NCBI GenBank assembly: GCA_033439255.1
Contig: CM065882.1
Span: 3,100,001 to 3,164,000 of the forward strand
Source of the DNA: Hericium rajendrae
Lineage: Eukaryota; Basidiomycota; Agaricomycetes; Russulales; Hericiaceae
Direction of reading: 5' to 3'
DNA: 64,000 nt
Part shown: piece after piece, positions 9,527-20,742 of the stretch
Layout: each line of letters begins with the position of its first letter
Position numbering within the stretch: the first letter of the stretch is position 1
The notes under the pieces: model-generated
What the model saw: the letters and a program-made list of their open reading frames with translations, nothing else
Databases searched by the model: none
What the model was told of the DNA's origin: nothing
Program-made: the position numbers and the translations under genes

Positions 9527-10999
9527 TTATGACAAGGATTTGAGATCCGCTTCGCTGAGTGGCGGTTGTCCCATCATAGCGTATAGCTTCGTGAAATCCT
9601 CGTACGTCTTGATTTGGTCTGACGTGACGAGCTGTTTCATGAACTCGACTTTGTCCAACGCCGATGTGCCCTAGCACAATGATCAGAGAGACAACCCACC
9701 AGACAGCCAGGCGAAAGCTCACACCTTAGACTGTAGATGGCCCCACAGCGCGTCAAGCCAGCCCTCCACCTGCCGCCGCTCCTCCAGATCATAGGGCCGC
9801 ACGCGCGGATCCTGCATGATCGCATCCATCTGGGCCTCGTCCTGTAGGAACGCGCTCCCCTTCTGTATGGGCTGCGTGACGAGCTCGCTTGCCCACTCGA
9901 ACATCGCCATCCCCCGCAGCACGCTCTTCGGGTCATTCCCCGCGTCGCGGACTGTCACGGGTTCCTTGAGGCGATCCGACAAGAAGGCTGTGGTCCAGAG
10001 CATGCTGGTAACGTCAAGGATATCCGTGTCCATTGGGACACCGAGCCGGCGGGTCATTTCACCGACCAATCGATTCGCATACGAATCGGCGACGTACGCG
10101 CGACCCTGTGGGGGGTCAACATTGCATGGAGCGGTAGCAGGACAGGAAGCGCACGCTATGGGCTGCATATATGACGAAAAATGGTGCCTTGGTCACTACT
10201 GAGTGGTATTTGATGATGTAGAGCGGGATCAGGACTGGCGATGCTGCGAACTGTAGATCAAATACATAACGTGCAGAGCGCCGACACGTAGAAGTGGAAC
10301 TCACGAAGTTCACGTTGACGTGATGCGGCCGGTATGGCAGGGTCGGGTCTATATTGTCCGTCCTTTGAGGTTGCCGTGGGGAGGTCAGGAAGTCGACTGG
10401 TGAAACGGTGTAGGGTTTACAGTGGACTTTCATGTCCCGTTGGAACCGAAGCGATTCATCCCATACAATGGGCTGTGCCCCGGTAAGTTGCTCCGACTTC
10501 GTGAACCCACCTCTCATGTACACCAATTCATTTCCTACATGACCGGTCGATGGGGAAACGATGGGATAGCAAGGAGTGATGTACCTGGCAGATAGCTATA
10601 CACGGAGCATGCATGAGCATGTCTCAAATTATATTGGCCATTGGGACTTACGCATGATGGAACATTGCTTCGGTCACATCCCCCGAGTTCTATGGAGGAG
10701 TAAAACAGGAGTCAGATCTCAGTAATCGCAGTGATCACGGAGAACCGCGTGCGCACTTTATTCTGAGGCTGGCTTTGCACTTGAGCGTCAACGACCCACG
10801 TCGGGCCATACATTGCGACCATGGCATAGGGTTGGCATGGCTTAATCCCGAGAAATGGGAGCAATGTTGAGGCCGTGTCGGAAAATAAACGCCATTTACC
10901 CGACTTCGATGTTGCCACGCCCGCGAACGATGCAGCCATGCTCACTTGCCGTAAGGCCTCGTATGGATGTTTGATAAAAGGGAAGGCTATGGAGGTCAT
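9527..10999 (-). CDS. Unknown conserved-looking fungal protein with one membrane segment
   Basis: Six exons join cleanly in one frame: 10999-10739, 10689-10652, 10584-10305, 10250-10155, 10105-9725 and 9670-9527, giving about 400 residues. The ATG at 10999 starts MTSIAFPFIKHPYEALRQV. Notable blocks are MVAMYGPTWVVDAQVQ, VSPVDFLTSPRQPQ and a hydrophobic segment SPVLIPLYIIKYHSVV followed by PFFVIYAAHS. The C-terminal third is helical and charged (DLEERRQVEGWLDALWGHLQ). The pattern of a soluble N-terminal domain, one hydrophobic hairpin and a helical tail suggests an organelle membrane protein, but I do not recognise the family. Shared intergenic DNA with the DnaJ gene upstream suggests divergent promoters. 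Confidence 0.75.
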
Positions 11000-11453
11000 G
11001 GGTCATGATAAGAGCTTTGGTTTGCGTTCGAAAGGCATGGGGAACCGAACCTTTCACTTTGGATGAGTAGGCCACGGTAGTGCTATTGTGCCTTCTGAGT
11101 GTTAGATAACATGGTCGAACTTTACCGGTGGGTATTCGCGAGGCAAACATAGTTGGTTGAGTGACCTCCCGAGTTTGGCAGAATTGGCACCACCTCGGGA
11201 TGTCAAAAACATGAGCTTTACGAAGTAGAGATGTTTGATGACCTTGAAGGTGAGCGCGGCAAGAGGCGGGCCGAGGAACGTGATAGGCCTTAACCCGAAT
11301 CTAGGGGATTGACGTGTCCGTTTAGCGTGTCCGGACGTCTCGTACAACATCTACATATAGCACTTACTACAGCACTGCGACCGTTTCTGGTTGCTCTCTC
11401 GTCTTTCTTTGATCCTTCTTACTTGCCATCTATCCTATGCGCAGCTAGGACCC
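11000..11453. promoter_or_regulatory. Divergent intergenic region
   Basis: About 450 bp separate the ATG of the minus-strand gene (10999) and of the DnaJ gene (11454). A pyrimidine-rich run (TTTCTGGTTGCTCTCTCGTC) precedes the DnaJ ATG. No TATA box is certain. Confidence 0.4.
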
Positions 11454-13064
11454 ATGATGGCCCTCTACACTTTCTCTTTCCTTCTCGTTTTCCTCTTGTT
11501 TGCCGCTCTCGTGCACGCCGCCGACCTGTATAAAGTTCTAGATGGTCTGTATACGCGTCTACATTGCGTATCTCGTGCTGTAATCTGAGAACGAACTTTT
11601 TATTGGCAGTTGACCGGTCTGCGTCCGAGCAGGACATCAGGAAAGCTTACAAGCGCCTCAGTCGCAAGTATCATCCTGACAAGAATCGGGAACCTGGTGC
11701 TGAAGAGAAATTCGTCGAGGTGGCACATGGTGAGCATGCAATTGACACGATACATGATTATGTCTTAACATCGTTCGCAGCATACCAAGTTCTGTCGGAC
11801 ACTGAGGTATCTATGCGCCTCATATGACTATCCCATTCAACTTACGCGCCACAGAAACGACAAATATACGATAGGCATGGCGAGGTACGTGCTGTCCCTG
11901 GGGAAACATATTCGCAAAAGCTATCCATTCATGATGCTAATCTGTACCGCATCGATGCAGGAAGGATTGAGAGCGCACGAAGGTGGCCAGCAGCAGTACG
12001 CGAATCCATTCGACATTTTCTCGTCATTCTTTGGCGGCCGTAAGGGTCTCTTGTCTTCTTCGGCAGGATGCGCTTAATCTTGTATCATGCAGAGCCTTCG
12101 AACCAGCAGCGCCGCGGCCCGACCTCTGTGACCGAATTCGAGGTGTCCTTGGCCGACATCTACACAGGAGCGAGCATTGACGTGCGTTCATATCTATGCC
12201 TCACCACACATCCGCTCAAATATATAAACGCGTCAGTTCATGATCAAGAAGCGTATCCTCTGCGACCACTGTCGCGGCACGGGCGCCGCATCCGACGGGG
12301 ACATCCACAACTGCCACCAGTGCGGCGGCAGCGGCATGATCATCACGAAGCAGCAGATCTTCCCGGGCATGTTCGCACAGTCGCAGACGTCGTGTCCGGT
12401 CTGCGGCGGAAAGGGCAAGGTCATCAAGAAGCGTGCCCGGCGTGCCGGGGCGAGAAGGTCCAGGAGCACACCGCCCATTACACGCTGGAAGTACCGAAGG
12501 GCGCGCCAGAAGGGCATGAAGTAATGTTTGAGGAGAAGGAGATGAGAGCCCGGATTGGGAGGCTGGAGATGTGATTTTGCGGGTAAGAAGCCGGGCGGAG
12601 AAGGGTGGATGGAGAAGAAAGGAAAGCAGCCTATACTGGAAGGAGACTATTGGCGTGGATGAGGTGGGTCCTTGTCCGTTGAAACTGTTGTTGCTGCAAA
12701 CGGACTTACTCCGCCATTTTAGGCGTTGCTGGGTTTCGAGCGGAATCTTACACATCTGGACGGACACACGGTATCCATCCGGCGCAAAGGGGTGACACAA
12801 CCGGGATTTGTACAGGTTTTGAAAGGAGAGGGCATGCCGCATTATGAGCAAGCGACGTACGGTGACCTGTTTGTCGAGTTCAATGTTGTTCTGCCGACGG
12901 TGTTATCTGCCGATACCCGACAAAGTGAGTTCTTTTCCTGGATACCCGCACCCCTTCGCCATTTCTCGGATGCTGATCGAGCCTTTTTTTCTGTCTTTCT
13001 CTCTTTGATAGGTTTAGCGGAGGTATTCTACGGTAAAGGGTATAGAGATAGAGACGAACTATAG
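11454..13064 (+). CDS. ER-lumenal DnaJ/Hsp40 co-chaperone (Scj1/ERdj3 type)
   Basis: Nine exons: 11454-11544, 11610-11729, 11781-11806, 11855-11884, 11961-12039, 12093-12181, 12237-12663, 12723-12924, 13012-13064. The order is a signal peptide ([18 protein letters not shown]), a J domain with YHPDKN containing the HPD that stimulates Hsp70, a short G/F-type linker ([13 protein letters not shown]), Cys-rich zinc repeats ([31 protein letters not shown]) and the substrate-binding C-terminal domain ([14 protein letters not shown]). It ends YRDRDEL, an HDEL-type ER retrieval signal. It should act in the ER lumen as partner of BiP/Kar2. Two single-base deficits break the frame inside exon 7: near 12431, between VIKK and the fourth Cys repeat, and near 12533, between VMFE and [12 protein letters not shown]. 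They are contiguous with coding sequence and cannot be introns, so either the assembly lacks two bases or the allele is damaged. Confidence 0.9.
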
Positions 13065-14559
13065 ATGATTATTATAGTTATTTGCAATGTATCACAATAT
13101 CCTTGATCCCAGCAGAGTGAGAGCACAGCCGACTGCGTATGACCGCCATCATTCATTCATGAAAACTTGTCTATGGACTGCTCAGCACTTCAAGCCTAGG
13201 AAATATAGCTTGCCATGATTTGGGAGGTCCGTGCTCACAGGCAAATGATTATTTATTTAAAATTAGATTGCTATTACGGCAAACTCCGAAACTCTATTCT
13301 GACAAGTACATAAAGCGCGGGATCACGATTGAGTCACCTTGGGAGACGAACCCCCAACGACCCAGAGGCCCAGATGTGCGGCCCAGGTAGGCTTTTCAAA
13401 CGCTTGTATCTGTTCATTGTCCTAATCCTCCTTACTAGGCGTTGCTTGAGCAGGCCCGCGAGAACAAGAGCTTCCGCACAGTGCCGCCTTGAAGCCCGAA
13501 CAGGGAACCGAGCCGGGTAGACACACCCGCACAGACCGTTGGCAAGCAGCCCAACAACAACCACCATAGGCCAAGCAGCCTAACATGGTAACCGGACGAG
13601 CGTACGTAGTCCGAGGACAACATGTCCACCTTGACACTCAACAATCAATTGGCTCGAGGTCGAACATCCGAGGGCTTCATGCGTCCCTCGAGATAATTTG
13701 AGAAACTGACTGGAACATCCTACCAGCTAGCTGTGCGTACCAGTTCTTCATGTCTTTAGTTCCTCGACTAATGCCCCTTTCATGGCAGTTGTTAAACCGC
13801 GCAGTGCTGCCTTTACTGGTAGTGCGCCGAAGGATCGTCATTACGACGGTCGCACTTAATACCATTAGTGCACAATCAGGATAGGCCGGATCATTTCGAA
13901 CCGACCGAAATGTGAGTATTGCAGTTGCGCTCAGTCTGGTTGAACGTCGAGCTGACTTGCAATGCGCAGTTGTACGAAGAAGCAGTTTCTTCGTATTCGC
14001 GTTCAAATCAATTACCCCAGGTCATCCTCCGTGGTCCGCTTCTTCAACTCTGCGAGATTATGGCCTCGTCAAACCTTCATCACTCCTGTCAATACCTCAT
14101 TTAGGCCAATGTGATCGTGAAGGACCCAAAATGAGTGTAGAGCTGCGTAGGTTTCGATGGGAATATTCTTGTGTAGGGTTTAGCCTGTGATCCTCCGGCC
14201 CTTGATCAAGGCAGAAGGATTGTTTGGCAGGGATGTGGCCGACGTGAACAACACCGTAGAATTGTTGATTGTCAATTGTAAACAATTTTACTTGTGCTAT
14301 AACTCACATGTCATTGCGTGAGACATTCGTCCTTTTACATCTAAGGTACTTTTCTGAGGTTTGGGTCTGTAGGGATTAGGAGTGTATAGTGATTCGAGTC
14401 AGTAATCAATCCAGTGGCCACCGCTAAGCGCGCGGGGTGACTCAGGTGAGTACGGCGAGAACTGGTGCTCGAGTGCCACAGACTGCCATTGCCAATGCCA
14501 GCGACGACGAGCATCTAAAAGGAGGTCATGTCAATTTCGTCGCATCCGCTGCGAGTTTC
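13065..14559. other. Intergenic region, 1.5 kb, no gene recognised
   Basis: No ORF has exon-like continuity or a known motif. On the minus strand a segment beginning at 13644 reads TGTTGAGTGTCAAGG, a start often seen in fungal LTRs, but no matching end or second copy is present, so a solo LTR is only a guess. AAGCAGCC words recur around 13550-13585. Confidence 0.4.
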
Positions 14560-16284
14560 ATGCACAGACATTTGACTGGCACCGTCATGTACAACGATCT
14601 CCCTCTCGACATCATCGACCGCATATTCACGTCTTTCAATGATTTTGAATCGCTCTGGACAGCTGTCCGGGTATCCAAGCGCAGCTGCAATGTCTTCAAA
14701 TTACGTTCGACCTCCATTCTACACGCCGTCAGCGTGAACATCGCGGGCCGCAATGTCATGCATGTGCTAAGGCTCGCGCAGACCGCGATAAATCTAGCGT
14801 CGTCGGACTCGGAAGGCATCGATGCCGTCCCTGCTTGGAAGGATGTTCCTCGGTATCCCATCACAATCGAGCAGAGGGGCTTCTCATCAAATACGCGGAT
14901 ATGCTGCAGGATTGGGAGTTGTTCTTGAGTCGGAGGTCAGTTGCATTTCTTCCTTCTGCGCCGTGATGCATGACATTGATCCTGTGCAGGCATAAGGATT
15001 GCACGGTTCCTGCGGTCACCCTTACTGATGCCGAGTCAGATGAGTTTCAGCAAGCGATGTGCAAGTTCTGGATGTTACAACAGTGCTTCGCCGAGGTCTG
15101 GCACGAGGGCATCTTGGACGATATTCCGATGGACATCAAACCGCAAATAGTAGTGTTCTTGAAAGATCTTTCTCCTGAGGAACTGCAGCGATTCGCTTCC
15201 GTCTGCCTTTTCATGAAGGATACCTGCATCTGGTTGTGCAGGGCGTTCGGTTGGAATGATGACAGTGAGCCGGTTATTTCTGCTGTCTGTGCTTCCTGAC
15301 GTCACTTCGTTCTGTTCAAGACGACTTTCATGACACCATGATGACCTGTAATCCCGAAGACCTATTGCGATGCGTGAACGTGCTTCAACTACGCGACAGG
15401 GTGACGATCCAAGTGCGGCACCTGCTTCCAGATATCGCAGGTTTTGAGATCGCAAGTTATACTAATTTTTTCTGGTGTGCACTGGAAGAGCTCGGGGTCG
15501 ACGTTGCGCAGCTGAGTTACAGTTCTTTATTCCAAGAAGCAAATGGAGAGAACCATCTCTGTAAGTCGAACAATATCTATTTCCATCATAGCTGCTTCAC
15601 GCGAGATCACGCCCTTAGGTGCTCGATGCCAAGCGCCGTCCGGTCAGGCTTTATGGAACGAAAGCAGTAAGCTAGCTGTCCTATCTTGTTTAATCGGATT
15701 GCGTTACACGAGATGTTCACTCTGACAGACTGGGACCTTCTCTATGGCGTTATTTGCCCGCAGGACCTACCAACCTTACTGCCTGGCCGATTGCAGCAAA
15801 ATGTATCCGATGGGCCCTTCTTTCGCCAGAGGACTGAATTGTCGCGGCTTCACTATCCTGCTCTCATGCGCCAGCTCTTTGACGAAAGGGAGGCAAACGA
15901 TGACCTCTCAAAGCAGAGCTGGGTGTGCACGGACTGTTTGAAGACGCTTCTCAGAGAGAACTTGTGCTCATGGTGGCTGCACCGCAACCTTGAACGTTCG
16001 TCGCTATCCTGCGTAAAGCTAGATGTTTACTGATTCGGGGGTACGCACTTCAACAGTCGGCCTGCCTATCCAACAGGACTGCTGGTATGTGGAATCTTCG
16101 TCGGGTCGCATGCATGCTGACAGGTTCATGCAGGTGGGGCTGGGACTGTCGGACACAGACTCACAGTTTACACCATGCGTCGCGGCTAAACGTAAGTCTA
16201 TACTGGTCGCGTTCTGCGTCTTTGAGATGACTGAGGCATTTATTATAGCATTTTTGTGCTCGCACTCGAGGAATCGATTCGTGA
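14560..16284 (+). CDS. F-box protein with basidiomycete-type Cys/Trp-rich C-terminus
   Basis: Probable substrate receptor of an SCF ubiquitin ligase. The F-box (YNDLPLDIIDRIFTSFNDFE and following SLWTAVRVSKR) is near the N-terminus. Exons: 14560-14935, 14990-15264, 15321-15560, 15619-15666, 15729-15995, 16057-16084, 16134-16191 and 16249-16284. The C-terminal half has ordered Cys/Trp motifs: CARCQAPSGQALWNE, WVCTDCLKTLL with CSWWLH, and DCWWGWDCRTQTHSLHHA ending LNHFCARTR. This layout recurs in expanded F-box families of mushroom-forming fungi and suggests a zinc-binding fold. The frame changes between about 14868 and 14885 (ITIEQ to GLLIKYADML). Either one base is missing or a weak-donor intron (14833-14882) is used. 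The start could also be the ATG at 14587. Confidence 0.8.
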
Positions 16285-16697
16285 ATAGCTCTTAGGGCCT
16301 ATTCCTTCTGCTACGTGCTTGTCAATACGGACTAGGCGTTCCCTGCCCTTAATGTTGGTGTCGTATTGAGGTTTTCGGAATTGTATCATACATTATATTA
16401 GTGTTCTTTCCACTACAACCTATGTCTCTAGATTTGATGCATTAATATCAACTCTTGTGGACTCCTGGCGTCGTCATGACCTTTTGTCCTATCAATGAAT
16501 AACGGGTTGGGGGTATTACTGAAAGGTGACCTTGACGCTCGTCGCTACTCATCCGTAAAACAAATTAAAACAATAGAATGGCGTCGCCGTCACGTGCACA
16601 TGATTCAACGCGACGCGTCCACGCAGTCGGCTATCGCGTCGTCGCGGCTCTCTCTCACCTAACACCTTACCCCTATCTCAGTTCACCTACCTGTGTC
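16285..16697. promoter_or_regulatory. Intergenic region upstream of the helicase gene
   Basis: 413 bp between tandem plus-strand genes. ACGCGACGCGTCCACGCG at about 16608-16625 contains an MluI cell-cycle-box-type ACGCG cluster, a motif associated in fungi with G1/S-expressed DNA-metabolism genes. Regulatory use is inference. Confidence 0.4.
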
Positions 16698-19600
16698 ATG
16701 GATGAGCTACTGTCGACGCTTAATCGTCCACAACGCAAATGTAAGCTCTGCGTGCTGTCATTCATCATCCCGGACTGATTATGTGTTCTAAAGCTGTCGA
16801 ACATCCCCCAAATGTCCCTTTGCAGATTCTTGCAGGCCCAGGCAGCGGAAAGACAAAGGTAGCCTATGAGATCACTGCATTTTCTACGTCTGTAGCTGAT
16901 GTGGAAATAGGTTCTAACTACTCGCATCGCGTATCTAATCCTTCGACATGCCATGGCGCCCTCCACTATATGCGCAGTAACGTTTACAAATAAGGCCGCG
17001 AACGAGATGAAGCTCCGCCTCACAAAGCTCATAGGCAAGGAGAAGGTCATGAGACTGAAGATGGGGACATTCCACGCCTTATGTGCCCGTTTCTTGCGGC
17101 AGCACGCCGCCCTGGTGGGTCTCGAAGGGAACTTTACTATCTGTGATGCAGAGGAAAGGTACGTTCGCTGCCCATGGCCTCGTGGCGAATAACTCGACTC
17201 ACAGCAATGGATTTATAGCAAAAAGCTAGTCGGGAAGATCCTCAAAACGTACAGGGATTATATCATCGCGCATAAGATCATGTTTGACGATAATAAGGAG
17301 ATCGTGTCGAAGATTTCGAAGGCCAAGACGAAGGGTTACGACCCGGATGACATGGTCGCAATTCTTCTGGACGACCTCAAAGGGAAGACTATACCGCATA
17401 AGAATCTTGCCACTTTGAAAGACTTGGACCCTGCAGGATGGGTATTTGTTGAAGTCTATCGGGAGTACGAGCGAACGCTCCGGGCCACCAACAGTCTCGA
17501 CTTTGATGACCTCCTCATCTGGGGAGTCAAGCTTTTTGGCAAGCATAAACAAGCCGCTTCTTGGTGCAAGCATGTTCTGGTTGACGAATTGTAAGTTCGC
17601 TCTGCGTCTATGCCTTCCGGCCCTCAAACCTTGTTTCCATCAAGCCAAGACACGAATACCGTGCAGTACGACCTGATGAGGTACATCGCTGATGCAAATC
17701 GATGTGTAACAATTGTAGGAGATCCGGATCAGTCAAGTGAGTATGTATTCATAGTTATACGGTGTCGCCATTGACATTTGAGTTTAGTCTATGGTTGGCG
17801 TTCGGCTGATATTGGGAATCTTAAGAACATGCAGCGAGGTATCTATTTGACACGATATTCTATGAATATGTCCTGATTCTTTCTTTTGAGACTTCCCCTC
17901 TACTAAGCAGATTTTCCTGGAACAGAATTACCGCTCAACCGCCTCCATTTTGGCGCTCAGTTTAGGTATCATCTCCGGAGGTAAGCTATCCCTGTCGTCA
18001 TATTCTAAACAGTCTTGTGACGACTCCGGATGGGCGACTTATGACAATTCTAATCAGACAATGCACGCATCAACAAGACGCTACACACTGCACATCCGTC
18101 AGGACCCCGACCTATGCTGCACAGATTCCTGGACGAGAAGATGGAAGCACAGTTTATCGGTACTGAGATGAAGCGTGTCGTAGCTGCAACTGGCGGAATC
18201 CTTGACTGGAACGATTTTGCAATCCTTCGTACGGAGATTTGTTTTACGTTCAACTCATCGTTGACCATGCGTCTCTCAGTGCGATTCAGTGCGCTGTCGC
18301 GAGAGATCGAGGCCTCACTTCAAAGGGAAGGGATTCCATATCGCATGCTCGGCGGACACAAGTTCTTCGAGAGACTGGAGGTGCATCAGATAATTGTCTC
18401 AATAGTCCCGTTCATGCTCATGATCTTCATAGGTGAAGGACATTCTTGCATACCTCCAGCTTGTCGACAACCCACAGTTTCTACCGGCATTCATGCGTAC
18501 AATCAATCTCCCACCACGCAATATAGGCGAGAAAGTACGTCGCTCTGTCCCCGACCCTAATCATGTCCTAGAAGCCTGAGGATGTAATCGCGTCGACAGT
18601 CTATCGCACAAGTTATTCAAAGAGCTGAGCAGGCGGGGCTTAGTCCTATAAAACTCGTCGAACGCATTCATGACGGTAAAGTACCGGACATTAAACCCCC
18701 TTTGAAACGCAAGGTTGGACCATTTGTTACTACGCTACGTACCCTTCGAGAACAAGCAAATAGCGTCAGTTGTTATCCCAATCTACCATGCGCGAGCTAA
18801 TTCATCTTGAAACCTTTCAAACAGGGAATGTCTCCCGCTATGTTAATCAGGAAGCTGCTGGAGCTTATCAAGTACACCGACCATCTGAAGAAATCACACG
18901 AGGACTGGGAGACTCGGCTGGAGAATATCGCAGAGCTAATAAATTTTGCTAGCCAAGAGAAGGAGACTGCGCTCGACGCTCCCCCCACCGAGGGTGCAAA
19001 AGTTCCCGTGCTCGACCGCCAGGTCACTCAACTGGAGAACGAAGGCCTGGTCATCATTGAAGACGACTCAAATAAGGCCATGAGCCAGTCCACAGATGCT
19101 GATGATAATGCTGATAAGTCCGTGTTCAAGCTCTCAGACAACCGTCTAGCTATTGATGATAATCAGCGAAACGCCGTTGCGCCAGTTCTTGCAGGCATCC
19201 ATGTTATCAACAGATTCTCAGACAAAAGATGACGACAAGAAGGATGTAAGATACGGCTTATTGTACACTAGTCAAACGCTTAAGCTTACGTCGACCAACA
19301 GAAAGTGACAATATCTACGTGTCATGCGGCGAAAGGTCTAGAATGGCCTGTGGTCATGGTTCCAGCTGGTGAGTATCTATGACCCTTTGAATTAAAGAAA
19401 GTGAATAAAACGGCTTGCAGTGGAGAACAAGGTTTTCCCACATAAACGGTCCGACGATCATGCAGAAGAACGGTGAGCAGTTGCCTCCATTGAAGATGTC
19501 TTCATCATTCTCACCGAACATTTTCTGATTGTAGGCGACTGCTGTATGTAGCCTGTACACGAGCACAAGGTCTCCTATATCTCGGACATGTAGTTGAAAG

Positions 19601-20648
19601 AATGGTCGGCGGCGCTGCAACAGCTAGAGACGAAAGCTATTTCGTTTCCGATGCCTTGAGGAAGGACGAGGTCAGATTCAATTTTGACATGAGAAAACAA
19701 CTTGCCAGCTAACTTATGATCGGTATTCAAGTCGCTGGCTACTCCAGACATACCTCATTTGACGCAGGGCGAAGTCAACATCATAGCTCGAGTCATTGAT
19801 AGACCCTCTCCAGAAGAAGATGAGGTGACATCACGAATGAACGAATTGTACGATGACATTTCTCAGTGCCTGCCGTTCGTCACTTACCATCGTCTGTTCG
19901 TAGCAATCGATCAGGGGCTCGAGAGCGACACTCTCAGTCGATACAATCCGAAATTCCTCTCATTCCTATTGATGCTCCTCCTGCGAGACCAGTGCCATGG
20001 AAACTTCCGGGACAGTCCTCTAGGAAGCCTAAATCTCAAACGAACCCAGTATCGAATAAACTACCATCATCTACGACAGCAGCTCCGCCTGTACCAATCA
20101 CGGTCGCATTTAGTAAGTCCTCCTTGTATCAGTACTGCGCGTCGAATATTTATACACGCGAAGGCTCGAGTCGCATGGATATGGGGAGCGTTCCGCCGCC
20201 AGCGCCGGCATCCTATTGCATGCTAAGTGAGAATCGGCCACCACAACCACTGCAACGATCCGCCCCTACGTTAGAGTCCATCAATGGTCGAACATCGCAA
20301 AGCTTGGGGCGCCATAATCCGGCAACATCGAAAGCGAAGAATGTTGATCTAGAATCTGGACCATTGTCACCTCATCCTTTGCAGAATCACCGATCCGGTC
20401 AGGCTGAGTACAGGCAATCAGCCTCGTCCGTGCCGGCTACACCTGTTACCCAGAAACAACCATCTGCAGCCCAGCCGTCGCCTCAGGCGAAGTCACAACC
20501 AACGAGCTCTTCGGCATCTTCAAATCCAAGTGTCTCGGCGCCGACACTGCCGAATGTGAGCACGGGAGCGGGAGCAGGTACGAAACGACGCCTTGGCATG
20601 GGAAGACCGTCAACGGGTTACCCAAATAAAAAGTTTAAAGCTCCATGA
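16698..20648 (+). CDS. SRS2: Srs2/UvrD-type superfamily 1 DNA helicase
   Basis: ATP-dependent 3'-5' helicase expected to dismantle Rad51 filaments and restrain recombination in the nucleus. About 17 exons: 16698-16740, 16794-16858, 16911-17158, 17220-17590, 17645-17736, 17788-17838, 17891-17980, 18058-18228, 18280-18380, 18433-18533, 18600-18764, 18825-19245 (probably split), 19302-19368, 19421-19472, 19535-19670, 19732-20648. Motifs in order: LAGPGSGKT (Walker A), AVTFTNKAANEM (Ia), LDFDDLL, VDEFQDT (II), VGDPDQSIYGWRSA (III), FLEQNYRS (IV), TCHAAKGLEWP (V), LLYVACTRA (VI). A 49-nt intron starting GTCCGT at about 19116 restores frame into ETPLRQFLQASML. The C-terminus is a Ser/Pro/Gln-rich disordered tail ending NKKFKAP. 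The frame near 19850-19866 is unresolved (small indel or unrecognised intron). A 51-nt intron at 20114-20164 is possible. Confidence 0.9.
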
Positions 20649-20742
20649 CTACAACAATGCCGACTATCGGGTAAACTAGTTCTTGTGCTATTGTACATAA
20701 TGCCTGATAATTACTTTGCGGGGGAATGGTAGTAAATACACG

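Noticed and set aside
13440-13644. Solo LTR on the minus strand
   Set aside because: Only the TGTTGAG start is suggestive; no matching terminus, second copy or target duplication is visible.
19100-19200. Apparent frameshift in the helicase before ETPLRQFLQ
   Set aside because: A 49-nt intron from GTCCGT to AATCAG restores the frame exactly, so no mutation is needed.
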